Shown in pieces: positions 1 through 9,148 of a DNA stretch of 64,000 nt (within the stretch, counting starts at the first letter, position 1; every line of letters starts with the position of its first letter). A program made the translations under genes and the position numbers. The notes beneath the pieces were generated by a model. It ran no database searches. It saw only the letters and a program-made list of their open reading frames with translations, and had not been told where the DNA came from. Origin of the DNA: Mesorhizobium onobrychidis (lineage in GTDB: Bacteria > Pseudomonadota > Alphaproteobacteria > Rhizobiales > Rhizobiaceae); assembly GCF_024707545.1 (NCBI RefSeq), contig NZ_CP062229.1, forward strand, positions 6,429,501 to 6,493,500, given 5' to 3'.

Positions 1-275
1 ACCAGGCGGGCATGACCGCGCTTGGCAGGACGCGAACGCGCAACGGCTTTGGCGCGCCCGCGCATCTCCAGTTCGCGCAGCTCGAATTTGGAAAAATTTG
101 AGCCGGGAGCGCCGCCGCTCCGAAATCACAGGCTGCGCCCCATTTCGATCGGCTCTTCACACGCGAGTGCGAGGGCAGGTGCCAAAGAACTCGTCACCGA
201 CCGCGCATATCAGGCGTTTTCTCCGCAAGCTGAAGCTATGGTCGAGACCGGTCGACTTGATCGACGGAAGCTGCG
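1..275. other. No recognisable gene (left edge)
   Basis: Short open frames run through this stretch on the plus strand, but none gives a protein I recognise, and none combines a ribosome binding site with coding-like composition. It may be degenerate sequence related to the gene fragment that follows. Confidence 0.4.
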
Positions 276-575
276 CTACAGCTTCCGTGAAATAAGATGA
301 TAGTGACGCCCGTTATACATGTGCAGCGTTTCATGCGCAGCCCTTGCTTCCTCGCGCACCGGTGAGGCCATGGCTTCATCGATCGCCTCGAGAGAGGGAT
401 AGTCGATTTCCAGAACAAAGAAGATGCTTCGGGCATGTTCGTCGCGACGGACCGGACGAAAAGTGCGTATTTCCTCGGCATGAGGTAGCTGTCGCCAGAT
501 CGGCAACAGGCGCTGCTCGATCTCTTTGAAAAAAGTATCTTGGAACCCCGAATGGATTAGGCCTTCTAGGAAGGG
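276..575 (-). pseudogene. N-terminally truncated EthD/dimeric alpha-beta barrel-like protein fragment
   Basis: The minus-strand frame is open from about 575 to the stop at 276 and reads as a plausible protein of about 100 residues. It has the segments FFKEIEQRLLPIWRQL and FFVLEIDYPSLEAIDEAM and a tail with MYNGRHYHL. The alternation and the (Y/F)-D/N-G-R-x-Y-H ending look like small EthD-type or stress-responsive dimeric ferredoxin-like proteins; that family call is tentative. An in-frame TGA closes the frame upstream at about 576. There is no ATG, only a TTG near 506, so the 5' end appears to be missing and the gene is probably a remnant. Confidence 0.4.
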
Positions 576-1259
576 GAACCTTCACTCTGCTGCAGCAGCG
601 AAGCCGGAAGTGGCAGTTCAATGAGTGTGGGGAAAGGCGGTAGCGCTCTTCCGAATCGAATCCCGACACTTACAATGTCGGAGACGGCGATCCCAATACA
701 TCACCAGAAACTTCGAGGGGCGAGTGACGCCAACCGCCCTGTTTGCAGGTCGCAACCGCAATCTGCCGCTCAACTCAATTACCTCTCTTCCTTCTGTGAC
801 CACGGTGGTCTAGGCGAGGATCAGCCCGATTTCTGAAATCTGGGTGCCAGGCTTCCCAGGTGGGCACAGGCTCAGGTTTTACTGGCGCGGGTTATTTCCG
901 CGCCCGGCATTGCGGGCGAGTACGTGAGAGGCGTTGACGAGGCCAACGCAACTTGGCCAAAGCATCCGCTCGTCCAGTGTCCTGAATTGCGGCTCCCAGA
1001 TCGCGGTTGCAGCTTGCAACTCGGGGTCGGTCACGGCGTGTTTTCGTTTGAATTCGGCGACGCCCTCTCAATGGCCGCATTTCTGTTGACTTCGCTCCAG
1101 CTCCAGATGGCAAATTATGCCACTTTTGACCCATCTCGGTCGGCAACTTCGCGCCATGAGCCGACCTTGGATACCGTGATCCTCGACGATTTGTCTCACC
1201 TCGATAGCGGACGAGATCATTGTTGATTGCCGCGAGCCCGGATTACGACCGCGAAGCGG
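576..1259. other. Intergenic region without a supported gene
   Basis: About 0.7 kb downstream of groEL's 3' end. Open frames on both strands are short and unlike known proteins. A small inverted repeat (GACCGC/GCGGTC, 1247-1261) overlaps the groEL stop codon but has no T-run, so it is only a weak terminator candidate. Confidence 0.4.
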
Positions 1260-2903
1260 TCAAAAATCCAAATCCATATCGTGATGATGATGCTCGTGAC
1301 CGGGAAGCTCCGGCGGCGGCGGGCCAGGCACTTCGGCCACCATGGCCTCCGTCATGATGAGGAGGCCTGCCACCGAGGCTGCGCCCTGGAGCGCCGTTCG
1401 CACCACCTTGACCGGGTCGATGATGCCCTTTGACACCAGATCCCCGTACACGCCCGATTGGGCATCGTAGCCATAGGCGTTGTCGTCGTTTTCGAGGATC
1501 CCGGCGATGACGACCGAGCCTTCCAGGCCGGCATTGATCGCGATTTGCCGAGCCGGCCAGGTGATCGCCTTCCTGACGATCGCGATGCCGACCTGCTGGT
1601 CCTCGTTGCTGCCCTTGAGCTTCTTGAGCGCCCTGCCGGCGCGCAGCAAGGCGACCCCACCGCCGGGGAGAATGCCCTCTGCAACCGCGGCTCTTGTCGC
1701 GTTCATCGCGTCATCGATGCGATCCTTCTTCTCCCTGACCTCGACTTCGGTTGCACCGCCGACCCGGATAACGGCGACGCCACCGGCGAGCCTGGCCAGC
1801 CGCTCCTGGAGCTTCTCGCGGTCGAAATCGGAGGTGGTTTCCGCAAGCTCGAGCTTGATCTCGGCGATGCGGGCCTCGATTCTTTCCCGCTCGCCGGCGC
1901 CGCCGACGATCGTGGTGTTTGCCTTGTCGATCATCACCTTCTTGGTCCGCCCGAGCATATCGAGGGAAGCATGTTCGAGCTTGATGCCCAAATCCTCCGA
2001 GATCACCGTTCCGCCGGTCATCAGCGCGAGATCCTGCAGCATCGCCTTGCGGCGGTTTCCGTAGGCCGGCGCCTTCACGGCTGCAACCTTGAGAGCGCCG
2101 CGCAACTTGTTGACCACCAGCGCCGCAATCACCTCACTCTCGACATCCTCGGCGATGATGAGCAGCGGCTTGCCGGCCTGCACCACCTTCTCCAGCAGCG
2201 GCAGTATTTCGTTCAGACTGGACAGTTTCTTCTCGCTGATGAGGACATAGGGATCCTGCATCTCGACCCGCATCTTTGCACGATTGGTGATGAAATGGGG
2301 CGAGATATAGCCGCGGTCGAACTGCATGCCCTCGACGAATTCGAGTTCGGTTTCGAGCGACGTCCCGTCCTCGACAGTGATCACGCCGTCATTGCCGACC
2401 CTCTTCATGGCGTCGGCGAGGCAGCGGCCGATCTCCCTGTCGCCGTTGGCCGAGATGGTGCCGACTTGCGCAATCTCGACGTTCGAGGTGACCTTCGTGG
2501 CGTTGTTTTTGAGTTCCGCGACGACGGCTTCGACCGCGAGATCGATGCCGCGCTTCAGGTCCATGGGATTCATGCCGGCGGCCACCGCCTTGGCGCCCTC
2601 CCGGGCGATCGCATGCGCGAGCACGACGGCGGTGGTCGTGCCGTCGCCGGCCTGATAGGAGGTTTTTGTTGCTATCTCGCGCACCATCTGGGCGCCCATG
2701 TTCTCGAACTTGTTGTCGAGTTCGATTTCCCTGGCGACGGTCACGCCGTCCTTTGTGACCCGCGGCGCGCCGTGCTCCCTGCCGATCGCGACGTTGCGTC
2801 CCCGCGGGCCAAGCGTGACGCTCACCGCATTCGCCAGGGTGTCAATGCCGCGCAGCATACTGTCGCGAGCCTCGAACGAAAACATGATCTCCTTGGCAGC
2901 CAT
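1260..2903 (-). CDS. groEL: Chaperonin GroEL (60 kDa, orphan copy, His-rich C-terminus)
   Basis: A 547-residue group I chaperonin subunit, the usual GroEL length, which forms the cytoplasmic ATP-driven folding chamber. The N-terminus starts [18 protein letters not shown], and the ATP-binding [11 protein letters not shown] signature is present near residue 87. The normal C-terminus is a flexible Gly-Gly-Met tail. Here it is replaced by a proline-rich segment and then [13 protein letters not shown], which could bind metal. The start has an AAGGA-type ribosome binding site. No groES lies beside it. hemA ends 55 bp upstream on the same strand, so co-transcription with hemA and the SCO gene is likely. 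Rhizobia carry several groEL paralogues; this one looks like a specialised copy tied to the respiratory locus (inference). Confidence 0.95.
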   Translation of the reverse strand: MAAKEIMFSFEARDSMLRGIDTLANAVSVTLGPRGRNVAIGREHGAPRVTKDGVTVAREIELDNKFENMGAQMVREIATKTSYQAGDGTTTAVVLAHAIAREGAKAVAAGMNPMDLKRGIDLAVEAVVAELKNNATKVTSNVEIAQVGTISANGDREIGRCLADAMKRVGNDGVITVEDGTSLETELEFVEGMQFDRGYISPHFITNRAKMRVEMQDPYVLISEKKLSSLNEILPLLEKVVQAGKPLLIIAEDVESEVIAALVVNKLRGALKVAAVKAPAYGNRRKAMLQDLALMTGGTVISEDLGIKLEHASLDMLGRTKKVMIDKANTTIVGGAGERERIEARIAEIKLELAETTSDFDREKLQERLARLAGGVAVIRVGGATEVEVREKKDRIDDAMNATRAAVAEGILPGGGVALLRAGRALKKLKGSNEDQQVGIAIVRKAITWPARQIAINAGLEGSVVIAGILENDDNAYGYDAQSGVYGDLVSKGIIDPVKVVRTALQGAASVAGLLIMTEAMVAEVPGPPPPELPGHEHHHHDMDLDF

Positions 2904-2958
2904 TTCCTTGATCCTTAAGACCTAATCTTCGGGGAACGGCGAAGCTTCATTCGGCCGC

Positions 2959-4215
2959 TCAGGCGAGATTGTCCCGTGGCAGCCCGAGCCGATTCCAGAC
3001 ATCGAACAAAGCTGCCGCGAGCCGATCAATCATGATGTCCTCATGACAGGGTGTCGGCGTGATGCGCAGCCGCTCAGTTCCCTTCGCCACGGTCGGATAA
3101 TTGATCGGCTGGATATAGATGCCGTGCTCGCTCAGCAGAAGGTCGCTCGCCGCTTTGCACTTCGCCGGATCGCCGACCGCCACGGGAACGATGTGGGTGT
3201 CGCTCAGCATGAGCGGCAGCGCCGTCGCACCCAGCACCGCCTTAACCCGTCGGGCGCGATCCTGCTGGCGCTTGCGCTCCTCCTCAGAGGTTTTCAGATG
3301 CCGGATCGCCGCCGTGGCGGCGGCGCAGATAGCCGGTGGCAACGCGGTGGTGAAGATGAAACCTGGAGCATAGGAACGGATCGCGTCGATCAGCACAGCG
3401 CTTCCCGTGATATAGCCGCCGAGGCAGCCGAAGGCCTTGGCGAGTGTGCCTTCGATCACGTCTATCCGGTTCATGGCGCCGTCGCGCGCGGCGATGCCGG
3501 CGCCGCGAGGGCCGTACATGCCCACGGCATGGACCTCGTCGAGATAGGTCATTGCGCCGTAACGATCGGCGATATCGCAGATGCGATTGATTGGCGCGAC
3601 ATCGCCGCCCATCGAATAGAGACTTTCGAAGACGATGAGTTTTGGACGATCCGGACCCGCCGTCTTCAACAATTCCTCAAGATGATCGACGTCGTTGTGG
3701 CGGAAGATGCATTTCTCCGTGCCGGACTGGCGGATGCCCTCGATCATCGAATTGTGGTTGAGGGCATCGGACAGGATCAGACAATCGGGGACCAGCTTGG
3801 CGATGGTCGAGATGCCGGTCTGGTTCGAAACATAGCCGGACGTGAAGACCAGCGCCGCCTCCTTGCCGTGGAGGTCAGCAAGCTCGCCCTCGAGTTCGAC
3901 CAGCGGATGATTGGTGCCAGCGATGTTGCGCGTTCCGCCGGCCCCGGTCCCCATCCGGGTCGCCGCTTCGATCATGGCTGCGACGACCCTCGGGTGTTGT
4001 CCCATCCCGAGATAGTCGTTGGAGCACCAGATGACGACGTCCTTCGGTCCTTGCGGGGAGTGCCACACGGCGTGGGGGAATCGGCCTGCGATCCGCTCGA
4101 GGTCCACGAAGACCCGGTAGCGCCGCTCCTCCTGCAGCCGCGCGATGGCGTCGGCAAAGAACCCGTCATAACTCGTGACGCCGGCCTCCCGGGACTGCCA
4201 TCGGCTATCGCTCAT
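2959..4215 (-). CDS. hemA: 5-aminolevulinate synthase
   Basis: A 418-residue PLP enzyme that condenses glycine and succinyl-CoA to 5-aminolevulinate, the first step of haem synthesis in alphaproteobacteria (Shemin pathway). The alpha-oxoamine synthase fold is clear: [13 protein letters not shown] near residue 83, [32 protein letters not shown], and the PLP-lysine motif [14 protein letters not shown]. The ATG follows a strong GGGGGGAG ribosome binding site. It lies between the SCO-family gene and groEL on one strand, facing away from the oxidase operon. This fits a dedicated haem supply for the cbb3-like oxidase and the c-type cytochromes encoded next door (inference). It is probably not the only hemA in the genome. 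Confidence 0.95.
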   Translation of the reverse strand: MSDSRWQSREAGVTSYDGFFADAIARLQEERRYRVFVDLERIAGRFPHAVWHSPQGPKDVVIWCSNDYLGMGQHPRVVAAMIEAATRMGTGAGGTRNIAGTNHPLVELEGELADLHGKEAALVFTSGYVSNQTGISTIAKLVPDCLILSDALNHNSMIEGIRQSGTEKCIFRHNDVDHLEELLKTAGPDRPKLIVFESLYSMGGDVAPINRICDIADRYGAMTYLDEVHAVGMYGPRGAGIAARDGAMNRIDVIEGTLAKAFGCLGGYITGSAVLIDAIRSYAPGFIFTTALPPAICAAATAAIRHLKTSEEERKRQQDRARRVKAVLGATALPLMLSDTHIVPVAVGDPAKCKAASDLLLSEHGIYIQPINYPTVAKGTERLRITPTPCHEDIMIDRLAAALFDVWNRLGLPRDNLA

Positions 4216-4321
4216 GCTCCCCCCAATTTCCGGTCGCCGCAGATCTCGATCTCTCCCATCGCGCCGACCTTTGGTTACACCTCACAATTTGCCTTATCTG
4301 CAACTCTAGCTAAGGCTTCCT

Positions 4322-4936
4322 TCATTCATCGGGCTGCGCCATGATTTTGCGCAGCGTGTCGGCAATGAGACTGGCCGGCGTGTCGAAGTCCAGGCCTCGG
4401 ACGAATTTGGCCTGAGGATCCATAATATAGATGTAAGTACTATGGTCGACGACGTAGTCTTCGGCGCCCGCTTCAGTTTTGTGGCGCGCGCTATAGGCGC
4501 CATATCCCTGGGCAACCGCGGCGATCTGTTGCGGACTGCCGGTGAGTCCCACGATCCTTGGATCGATCGCCCCGGTGTATTTCCCCATCACTTCAGGCGT
4601 GTCGCGTTCAGGATCGACGGTGATAAAGATCGGTTGCAGTTTTGCGGCGTCGGGGCCGAGTTCCTCAATCGCCACGGCGATTTCGGACAGTGTCGCCGGA
4701 CAGATGTCGGGACAAGAGGTATAGCCGAAGAAAACCAGCAGCCATTTGCCGCGATAAGTCTCATCGGTGACCGTCGTTCCGTCCGGCGCCGTGAGCGTGA
4801 ATGAGCCACCGACCGTCACAGGCGTGTCAGCCCGCGCCAGCAGGGGGCAGATCGACAGGGCCGCTGCGAACATGATGGAGAAGAGGGTATGCGGACCGTA
4901 GGCCCTGGGGCGGAGGAGTCCATGCCGTCGCTTCAT
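4322..4936 (-). CDS. SCO1/SenC/PrrC-family copper chaperone
   Basis: A membrane-anchored thioredoxin-fold protein of about 204 residues that acts in the periplasm in CuA/CuB assembly. I chose the ATG at 4936 because GGAGGT lies 5 nt upstream; a longer frame opens at 5002 but lacks a site. An N-terminal basic segment and hydrophobic helix (TLFSIMFAAALSICPLLARA) form the signal/anchor. The copper ligands are intact: the CxxxC in GYTSCPDICP and the distal histidine in VVDHSTYIYIMD. It is the first gene of a minus-strand run (SCO, hemA, groEL) divergent from the oxidase operon, consistent with a role in loading copper into that oxidase. Confidence 0.9.
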   Translation of the reverse strand: MKRRHGLLRPRAYGPHTLFSIMFAAALSICPLLARADTPVTVGGSFTLTAPDGTTVTDETYRGKWLLVFFGYTSCPDICPATLSEIAVAIEELGPDAAKLQPIFITVDPERDTPEVMGKYTGAIDPRIVGLTGSPQQIAAVAQGYGAYSARHKTEAGAEDYVVDHSTYIYIMDPQAKFVRGLDFDTPASLIADTLRKIMAQPDE

Positions 4937-5119
4937 TAAGTACCTCCGGCACCTCGAGAATGACGTTCCAGGTTCCCGAGTACGACGTTTCGGTCGTAGC
5001 AACTTCGGCTGGCCGCACTATCTTATCTTATTTTGTTGCTGACTGACTAGGCTAGGCGTGGTAGCTTCCTCCGCCAAATAGTCCCTCATAGGTGGCCCCT
5101 CGCGAAGGAGGCGGCTTCG
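4937..5119. promoter_or_regulatory. Divergent promoter region between SCO gene and oxidase operon
   Basis: A 183-bp non-coding gap with an AT-rich core (around 5020-5040) that must carry the outward promoters for the SCO-hemA-groEL and cupredoxin-oxidase transcription units. I looked for an FNR/FixK box (TTGAT-N4-ATCAA) and an RpoN -24/-12 element and found neither. Control by oxygen through FixK is therefore not supported by this sequence. Confidence 0.45.
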
Positions 5120-5836
5120 ATGAAGATTGTTGAGCTGATCAGCGGGCTAGCGGCGATCACTTTCGTTGCGACGATGTCGGCGCCTGCGCAAGCTTACGAA
5201 GAAGGTCCGGTCACGGGAGGCGGAACGATCGAGGGTACGATCGTCTACCGCGGCGACGTGCCGACAACAAAGATCATCCCCACCAAGGATGTCGAGGTGT
5301 GCGGCCAGCCCCGCGAGGAGCCGCTGATCGAGGTCGGCAGCGATCAGGCCGTGCTGAACGCGGCGGTGTACCTGGTCGACGTGGCGAAGGGAAAGGCCTG
5401 GGCGGAGCCCGGCAAGCCGCCTGAGCTTAACAACCTCAAATGCCGCTTTGAGCCCGCGGTTCAGATGATACCGGCCGGTTCGCTGGAGGTCGTCAACAGC
5501 GACCCAATGCTCCACAACACCCACGGCTATTATGGCAAGCGCACCGCCTTCAACCTGGCGCTGCCCAATAAGGGCCAGCGCATACCCGTCGAACTGAAGC
5601 GTGCCGGCACGGTCCGCATCGATTGCGACGCGCATGGCTGGATGGAAGGCTGGGTCTATGTGGTGGACAATCCCTACTACGCGATCACCGGCGCCGATGG
5701 CAAGTTCAGCATCCCCGATGTACCGCCCGGCAACTACAAGCTCGTGGCGATCCACCCCTTCACCGGACCAGTCGAGCAGCCTGTAACAGTAGAGGAGAAT
5801 AAGCCCACCAATCTGACGATTGAACTGAAAAAATAA
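5120..5836 (+). CDS. Secreted cupredoxin-like protein with C-terminal carboxypeptidase-regulatory-like domain
   Basis: A 238-residue exported protein. The signal peptide ends at APAQA, near residue 25. The middle has cupredoxin-like features: a His in SDPMLHNTHGYYG and a Cys/His cluster in RIDCDAHGWMEGWVYV, spaced like type 1 copper ligands (His...Cys-x2-His-x3-Met). The last 60 residues (YYAITGADGKFSIPDVPPG) match the beta-sandwich carboxypeptidase-regulatory-like repeat often seen after such domains. The ribosome binding site is GGAGG. It is the first gene of the plus-strand oxidase operon. A periplasmic copper electron carrier or copper store for the oxidase is a reasonable inference; the exact substrate is unknown. 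Confidence 0.8.
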   Translation: MKIVELISGLAAITFVATMSAPAQAYEEGPVTGGGTIEGTIVYRGDVPTTKIIPTKDVEVCGQPREEPLIEVGSDQAVLNAAVYLVDVAKGKAWAEPGKPPELNNLKCRFEPAVQMIPAGSLEVVNSDPMLHNTHGYYGKRTAFNLALPNKGQRIPVELKRAGTVRIDCDAHGWMEGWVYVVDNPYYAITGADGKFSIPDVPPGNYKLVAIHPFTGPVEQPVTVEENKPTNLTIELKK

Positions 5837-5926
5837 GAAAATGGGCGACCCACTGACCCAACAGGGTCGCGTTCCTATGAAAAGACCGACGCTTTAAGAA
5901 ACGGTCTGCACTGAGGAGGAACCCTG

Positions 5927-7063
5927 ATGTCTGACGAGCTTGACCGCATTCGGCGCGAAATGCATGCGGTGCTGCAGCAGCCCGGCGTACGCCCCGACGA
6001 CTCGCTGCAAATCACCCGTCGCACCTTCATTCACAGATCGCTGCTGTTCGGCGCCGCTTCCGTCGGCCAGACCTTCGCGTGGTGGCCGTTGCTCAACACT
6101 ATCGACGTCGCTCACGCCGCCGAAGCGCCCTTCAAGTTTGCCTGGATTTCGGACACCCATCTCTACCAGAAATCCCTCAACACGCGCTTCGTCGACAAGG
6201 TGGTGCGCGCCGTGCAAGAGGTCCAGGCCATGGATCCGCCGGCCGACTTCCTGATCTTCGGCGGCGACCTGGCCCAGCTCGGAAAGATCGAGGAACTCGA
6301 GCTTGGCGTCGATCTCCTCAAGGATCTGACGATCAAGAAGTACTACATCCCGGGCGAGCACGACTGGTATCTGGATATGGGCAAGAAGTGGGGCGAGTTG
6401 TTCGGCCAGCCCAACTGGACCTTCGACCACAAGGGCGTGCGCTTCATCGGGCTCGATACGGTCAGCCGGGGACCGGACTACTGGACAGTGAAGAAGATGA
6501 CACCAGAGGAGCGCATGGGCCATATGGCGACCCTCGACGGCACGGTTGCCGGCGCGTGGGCCGGCGTTGGCCGCGACCAGCTCGACTGGATGCAGAAGAC
6601 ACTCGCCGACTGGGATAAGTCCAAACCGATCGTCATCTTCAGCCATAATCCGCTCTACGAGTACTACCCGCCCTGGAACTTCTGGGTGCGCGACTGGCGC
6701 GAAGTGAATGAGGTGCTGAAGCCTTATACCAAGGTCACCAACATCCACGGTCACGTCCACCAGGTGCTCTACAACGAGATCGGCAGCATGCGCTCGATCG
6801 GCATGCTGGCGACCTCCTGGCCGTGGCCCTATGCCCCGGAAGGCGTGCCCAAGCTGACCAAGCTTATGATCCGGGCCGACCCCGGCGATCACTTCGATGG
6901 GGTCGGTTGGGAAACCGTGAACGTGAACGCCGAAGACAAGGTCGACGTCGAGTACATCATGTGGGGCCGCAAGGAGGTGTTCGTTCAGTCAGACCCGGAT
7001 TCCTCGCTTAGTCAGCCCGAGAAGTTGCGACCGCGAATGGCCGACAATATGTGGCCATACTAA
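5927..7063 (+). CDS. Tat-exported calcineurin-like metallophosphoesterase
   Basis: A 378-residue protein with a twin-arginine signal after a short cytoplasmic lead (TRRTFIHRSLLFGAASVG, from about residue 27). The metallophosphoesterase metal motifs follow in order: SDTH, GGDLAQ, GEHD (the usual GNHD with Glu for Asn), FSHNP and IHGHVHQ. It should therefore bind a dinuclear metal centre in the periplasm. The substrate cannot be read from sequence. It sits between a cupredoxin-like gene and a cytochrome c gene in the oxidase operon, an arrangement with no obvious textbook role. The Asn-to-Glu change at the third motif may alter metal binding or activity. Confidence 0.88.
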   Translation: MSDELDRIRREMHAVLQQPGVRPDDSLQITRRTFIHRSLLFGAASVGQTFAWWPLLNTIDVAHAAEAPFKFAWISDTHLYQKSLNTRFVDKVVRAVQEVQAMDPPADFLIFGGDLAQLGKIEELELGVDLLKDLTIKKYYIPGEHDWYLDMGKKWGELFGQPNWTFDHKGVRFIGLDTVSRGPDYWTVKKMTPEERMGHMATLDGTVAGAWAGVGRDQLDWMQKTLADWDKSKPIVIFSHNPLYEYYPPWNFWVRDWREVNEVLKPYTKVTNIHGHVHQVLYNEIGSMRSIGMLATSWPWPYAPEGVPKLTKLMIRADPGDHFDGVGWETVNVNAEDKVDVEYIMWGRKEVFVQSDPDSSLSQPEKLRPRMADNMWPY

Positions 7064-7085
7064 GGGAGGGCCATACTAAGGGAGG
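7054..7085 (+). repeat. 16-bp perfect tandem duplication spanning a stop codon and ribosome binding site
   Basis: GCCATACTAAGGGAGG occurs twice back to back (7054-7069 and 7070-7085). The first copy holds the last codons and TAA of the metallophosphoesterase and a GGGAGG. The second supplies another TAA and the GGAGG used by the cytochrome c gene. It looks like a recent slippage duplication that leaves the next gene with two Shine-Dalgarno sequences. Confidence 0.85.
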
Positions 7086-7092
7086 AATGGCT

Positions 7093-7557
7093 ATGACAAT
7101 CAGCGCGACAGTTCTCGGCACGTTGTGCCGTCCGTCCTTCATCGTAGCGATTGCGGCGGTCGCCGTCTTCGTCGGCCCGACCAGCGCCCACAAGGCACCG
7201 CACACACCGGAGCAGTTGAAACTATACGAAGAGGTGCTCATGGAAGAGGTCAGGAAGGGCGACCTCTTGTTCCATGGCGATGCGGCGACCGCCAAACAGA
7301 TGAACGTCGTCCTCTCCAACACGGGAATGGCCTGCGCAATGTGCCATCCCATGGCCTCGGACACCCACCCGCAGTCCTACCCGAAGTTCCAGGTAGAAAC
7401 GAGCAAATTCGCGACGCTGCGCGACATGATCAACTGGTGCATCGAGAAGCCCAATCAGGGCGAAAAGATCGAGATCGATTCGGAGGCGATGAAGGCCTTG
7501 GAAGCATACATCACCTGGTCGAACTCCGGCTCGGTGTTGGTCCCCGGCAAGCATTAG
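7093..7557 (+). CDS. Small periplasmic c-type cytochrome
   Basis: A 154-residue protein with an N-terminal hydrophobic signal segment (SFIVAIAAVAVFVG, then TSAHKA) and one CxxCH haem site (CAMCH) in the middle. An Asp/Trp-rich C-terminal half follows (ATLRDMINWCIEKPNQG). I chose the ATG at 7093 because GGAGG lies 7 nt upstream; ATG codons at 7087 and earlier in frame are too close to, or ahead of, that site. It probably shuttles electrons in the periplasm to the oxidase encoded downstream. The family is not one I can name; the placement between the phosphoesterase and ccoN-like genes is the main functional clue. Confidence 0.8.
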   Translation: MTISATVLGTLCRPSFIVAIAAVAVFVGPTSAHKAPHTPEQLKLYEEVLMEEVRKGDLLFHGDAATAKQMNVVLSNTGMACAMCHPMASDTHPQSYPKFQVETSKFATLRDMINWCIEKPNQGEKIEIDSEAMKALEAYITWSNSGSVLVPGKH

Positions 7558-7714
7558 TTCTTTTCGGCTTGGAGCGGGCTGCATAGCGAAGATTTGCGCG
7601 GGAAGATATCTGAAATCGGCCGCCGGCATCGGGTGGTTCTCGATGCCGGCAAAGTTTGGAGTTGAGTCCTGAAGATGCGCGCGGTTCGAGTGCGCGTGAT
7701 GGGAGAGGCGCGCC

Positions 7715-9148
7715 GTGGCAGAGACATTGCGTGGCAGATTCGCCGGCATCGACCTTGATGAGCTGGTCAACTGGCCGGTTGTGCGAACTTGGCTTTATTG
7801 GGGCATGTTCTGGCTCCTGGTCGCACCTTCGGTCGGCGTGGCGCTATCGGGCCTTTTCAATTATCCCGATTATCTAGGCACCACCCTGGAATTGACTTTC
7901 GGCAGGTTGCGGCCGGTCCACGTCAACGGCGTCATCTTTGGCGCCTTTTCCTCCCTCTTCATCGGCGAATGCTACTACTTGGTGCCGCGCCTCTGCGGTG
8001 TGCGGGTGCCCTGGCCGCAATGGGGCGTACCGCTGGCCTGGCTGTGGAATGTCTCCGTGGCGGCGGCGCTCATCTCGTTGCCGTTCGGCGAAAACCATGG
8101 CCTCGAAGCGGGCGAGTTCCCGCTGTTCGCGAAAATCCCGATCTTCCTCGTTGTCGCCGCGGCGACCGCACAGTTCCTGATCACCATCGCCCGACGTCTC
8201 GAGCCACCACTCTATGTCGCACTCTGGTATTTGATCGGGGCTTTCGTCTGGACGACGATGAATCTCGTACTGGGCATCATCCTGCCCTACACGATTTCTG
8301 GCATAAACAGCGCGGCCTTCCACGGCCTCTACCTCCACTACATCGTCGGATTGTGGATCACGCCGGCGGGTTACGTGCTGATCTACAACTTCTTGCCGCT
8401 CAGCGTGGGCAATCCGATCTATGGCCACAAGCTCTCGCTTGTCGGCTTCTGGTCCCTCGCCCTGTTCTACCCCTTTGTCGGCATCCATCATTATCTTTAC
8501 AGCCCGATCGCAGATTGGGCCGAGACGATCGCGATCGTCACTTCCATGCTGTTGATCATTCCGGTTTGGACGGTGCTGGTGAACTTCTTCGGCACGGTGA
8601 TGGGCCGCTGGGACGCCTTCGGCAAGAATCTCCCGGCGAAATTCCTCATCATGGGCTCGCTGATGTATCTGGTCGGGTGCTTTCAGGGCTCGACGGAAGC
8701 CTTGCGTTCGATCCAGCAGCCGACCCATTTCACCGATTTCGTCATCTCGCACTCGCACCTCACTGTGTTCGGGACGTTCGTGGTCTGGGCAATGGGCGGC
8801 CTGGTCTATGTCTGGCCGCGGGCCTGTGGGCGCGAGCTTTGGTCGTTCACGATGGGCAATTGGGCATTCTGGTTGATTACCGTCGGTATCTCCACCATGG
8901 GCTTGGTGCTGACCGCCGCTGGGCTGCAGCAAGGCTTCCAGTGGATGGCCGGCACCGAGTGGCTCGACACGGTGATCTCGATGCGGCCCTATTGGCTGGT
9001 GCGGACTGTTGCTGGCGTCAGCATGGATATCGGGATGACGCTTCTCGTCATCAATATGATGATGACGGCGCTGACCCGGCCCGCCGAAGCGGCGGAAGGT
9101 GCGGTATTCGGCGCGGCCCCGGTTCCGGCTGGTGGGGCGGGGCGATGA
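7715..9148 (+). CDS. ccoN: cbb3-type (C-family) haem-copper oxidase subunit I
   Basis: A 477-residue integral membrane protein with about 12 helices. The expected ligands are all present: His69 (VHVNG) and His348 (SHSHL) for low-spin haem b, His208 plus the pair His258-His259 (GIHHY) for CuB, and His346 for haem b3. The C-family cross-link tyrosine is also there as Tyr252, six residues before the His pair, so oxygen reduction rather than NO reduction is favoured. Overall divergence from FixN/CcoN is strong. The start is GTG behind GGGAGAGG. The 3' end overlaps the next gene by 4 bp (ATGA), indicating tight translational coupling with the cytochrome subunit. Confidence 0.92.
   Translation: MAETLRGRFAGIDLDELVNWPVVRTWLYWGMFWLLVAPSVGVALSGLFNYPDYLGTTLELTFGRLRPVHVNGVIFGAFSSLFIGECYYLVPRLCGVRVPWPQWGVPLAWLWNVSVAAALISLPFGENHGLEAGEFPLFAKIPIFLVVAAATAQFLITIARRLEPPLYVALWYLIGAFVWTTMNLVLGIILPYTISGINSAAFHGLYLHYIVGLWITPAGYVLIYNFLPLSVGNPIYGHKLSLVGFWSLALFYPFVGIHHYLYSPIADWAETIAIVTSMLLIIPVWTVLVNFFGTVMGRWDAFGKNLPAKFLIMGSLMYLVGCFQGSTEALRSIQQPTHFTDFVISHSHLTVFGTFVVWAMGGLVYVWPRACGRELWSFTMGNWAFWLITVGISTMGLVLTAAGLQQGFQWMAGTEWLDTVISMRPYWLVRTVAGVSMDIGMTLLVINMMMTALTRPAEAAEGAVFGAAPVPAGGAGR

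Noticed and set aside
1247..1261. Hairpin GACCGC/GCGGTC as the groEL terminator
   Set aside because: The stem includes the stop codon and no U-run follows, so it does not qualify as a rho-independent terminator.
1458..2918. 486-codon frame opposite groEL
   Set aside because: It is an antisense shadow of a highly expressed high-GC gene with no ribosome binding site and no family resemblance.
4265..4305. TTGCCTTATCTGCAA as an FNR/FixK box before hemA
   Set aside because: The half-sites are 9 bp apart rather than the 8 needed for TTG-N8-CAA and lack the AT/AT inner bases.
7789..9144. Long plus-strand frame continuous with the fused cytochrome subunit
   Set aside because: This part is an out-of-frame reading of ccoN; the translation is Arg/His-rich and the real start is the ATG at 9145 overlapping the ccoN stop.
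7715..9148. Subunit I as a nitric oxide reductase (NorB-like)
   Set aside because: The C-family cross-link tyrosine (six residues before the CuB His pair) and all oxidase ligands are present, which favours an oxygen reductase.
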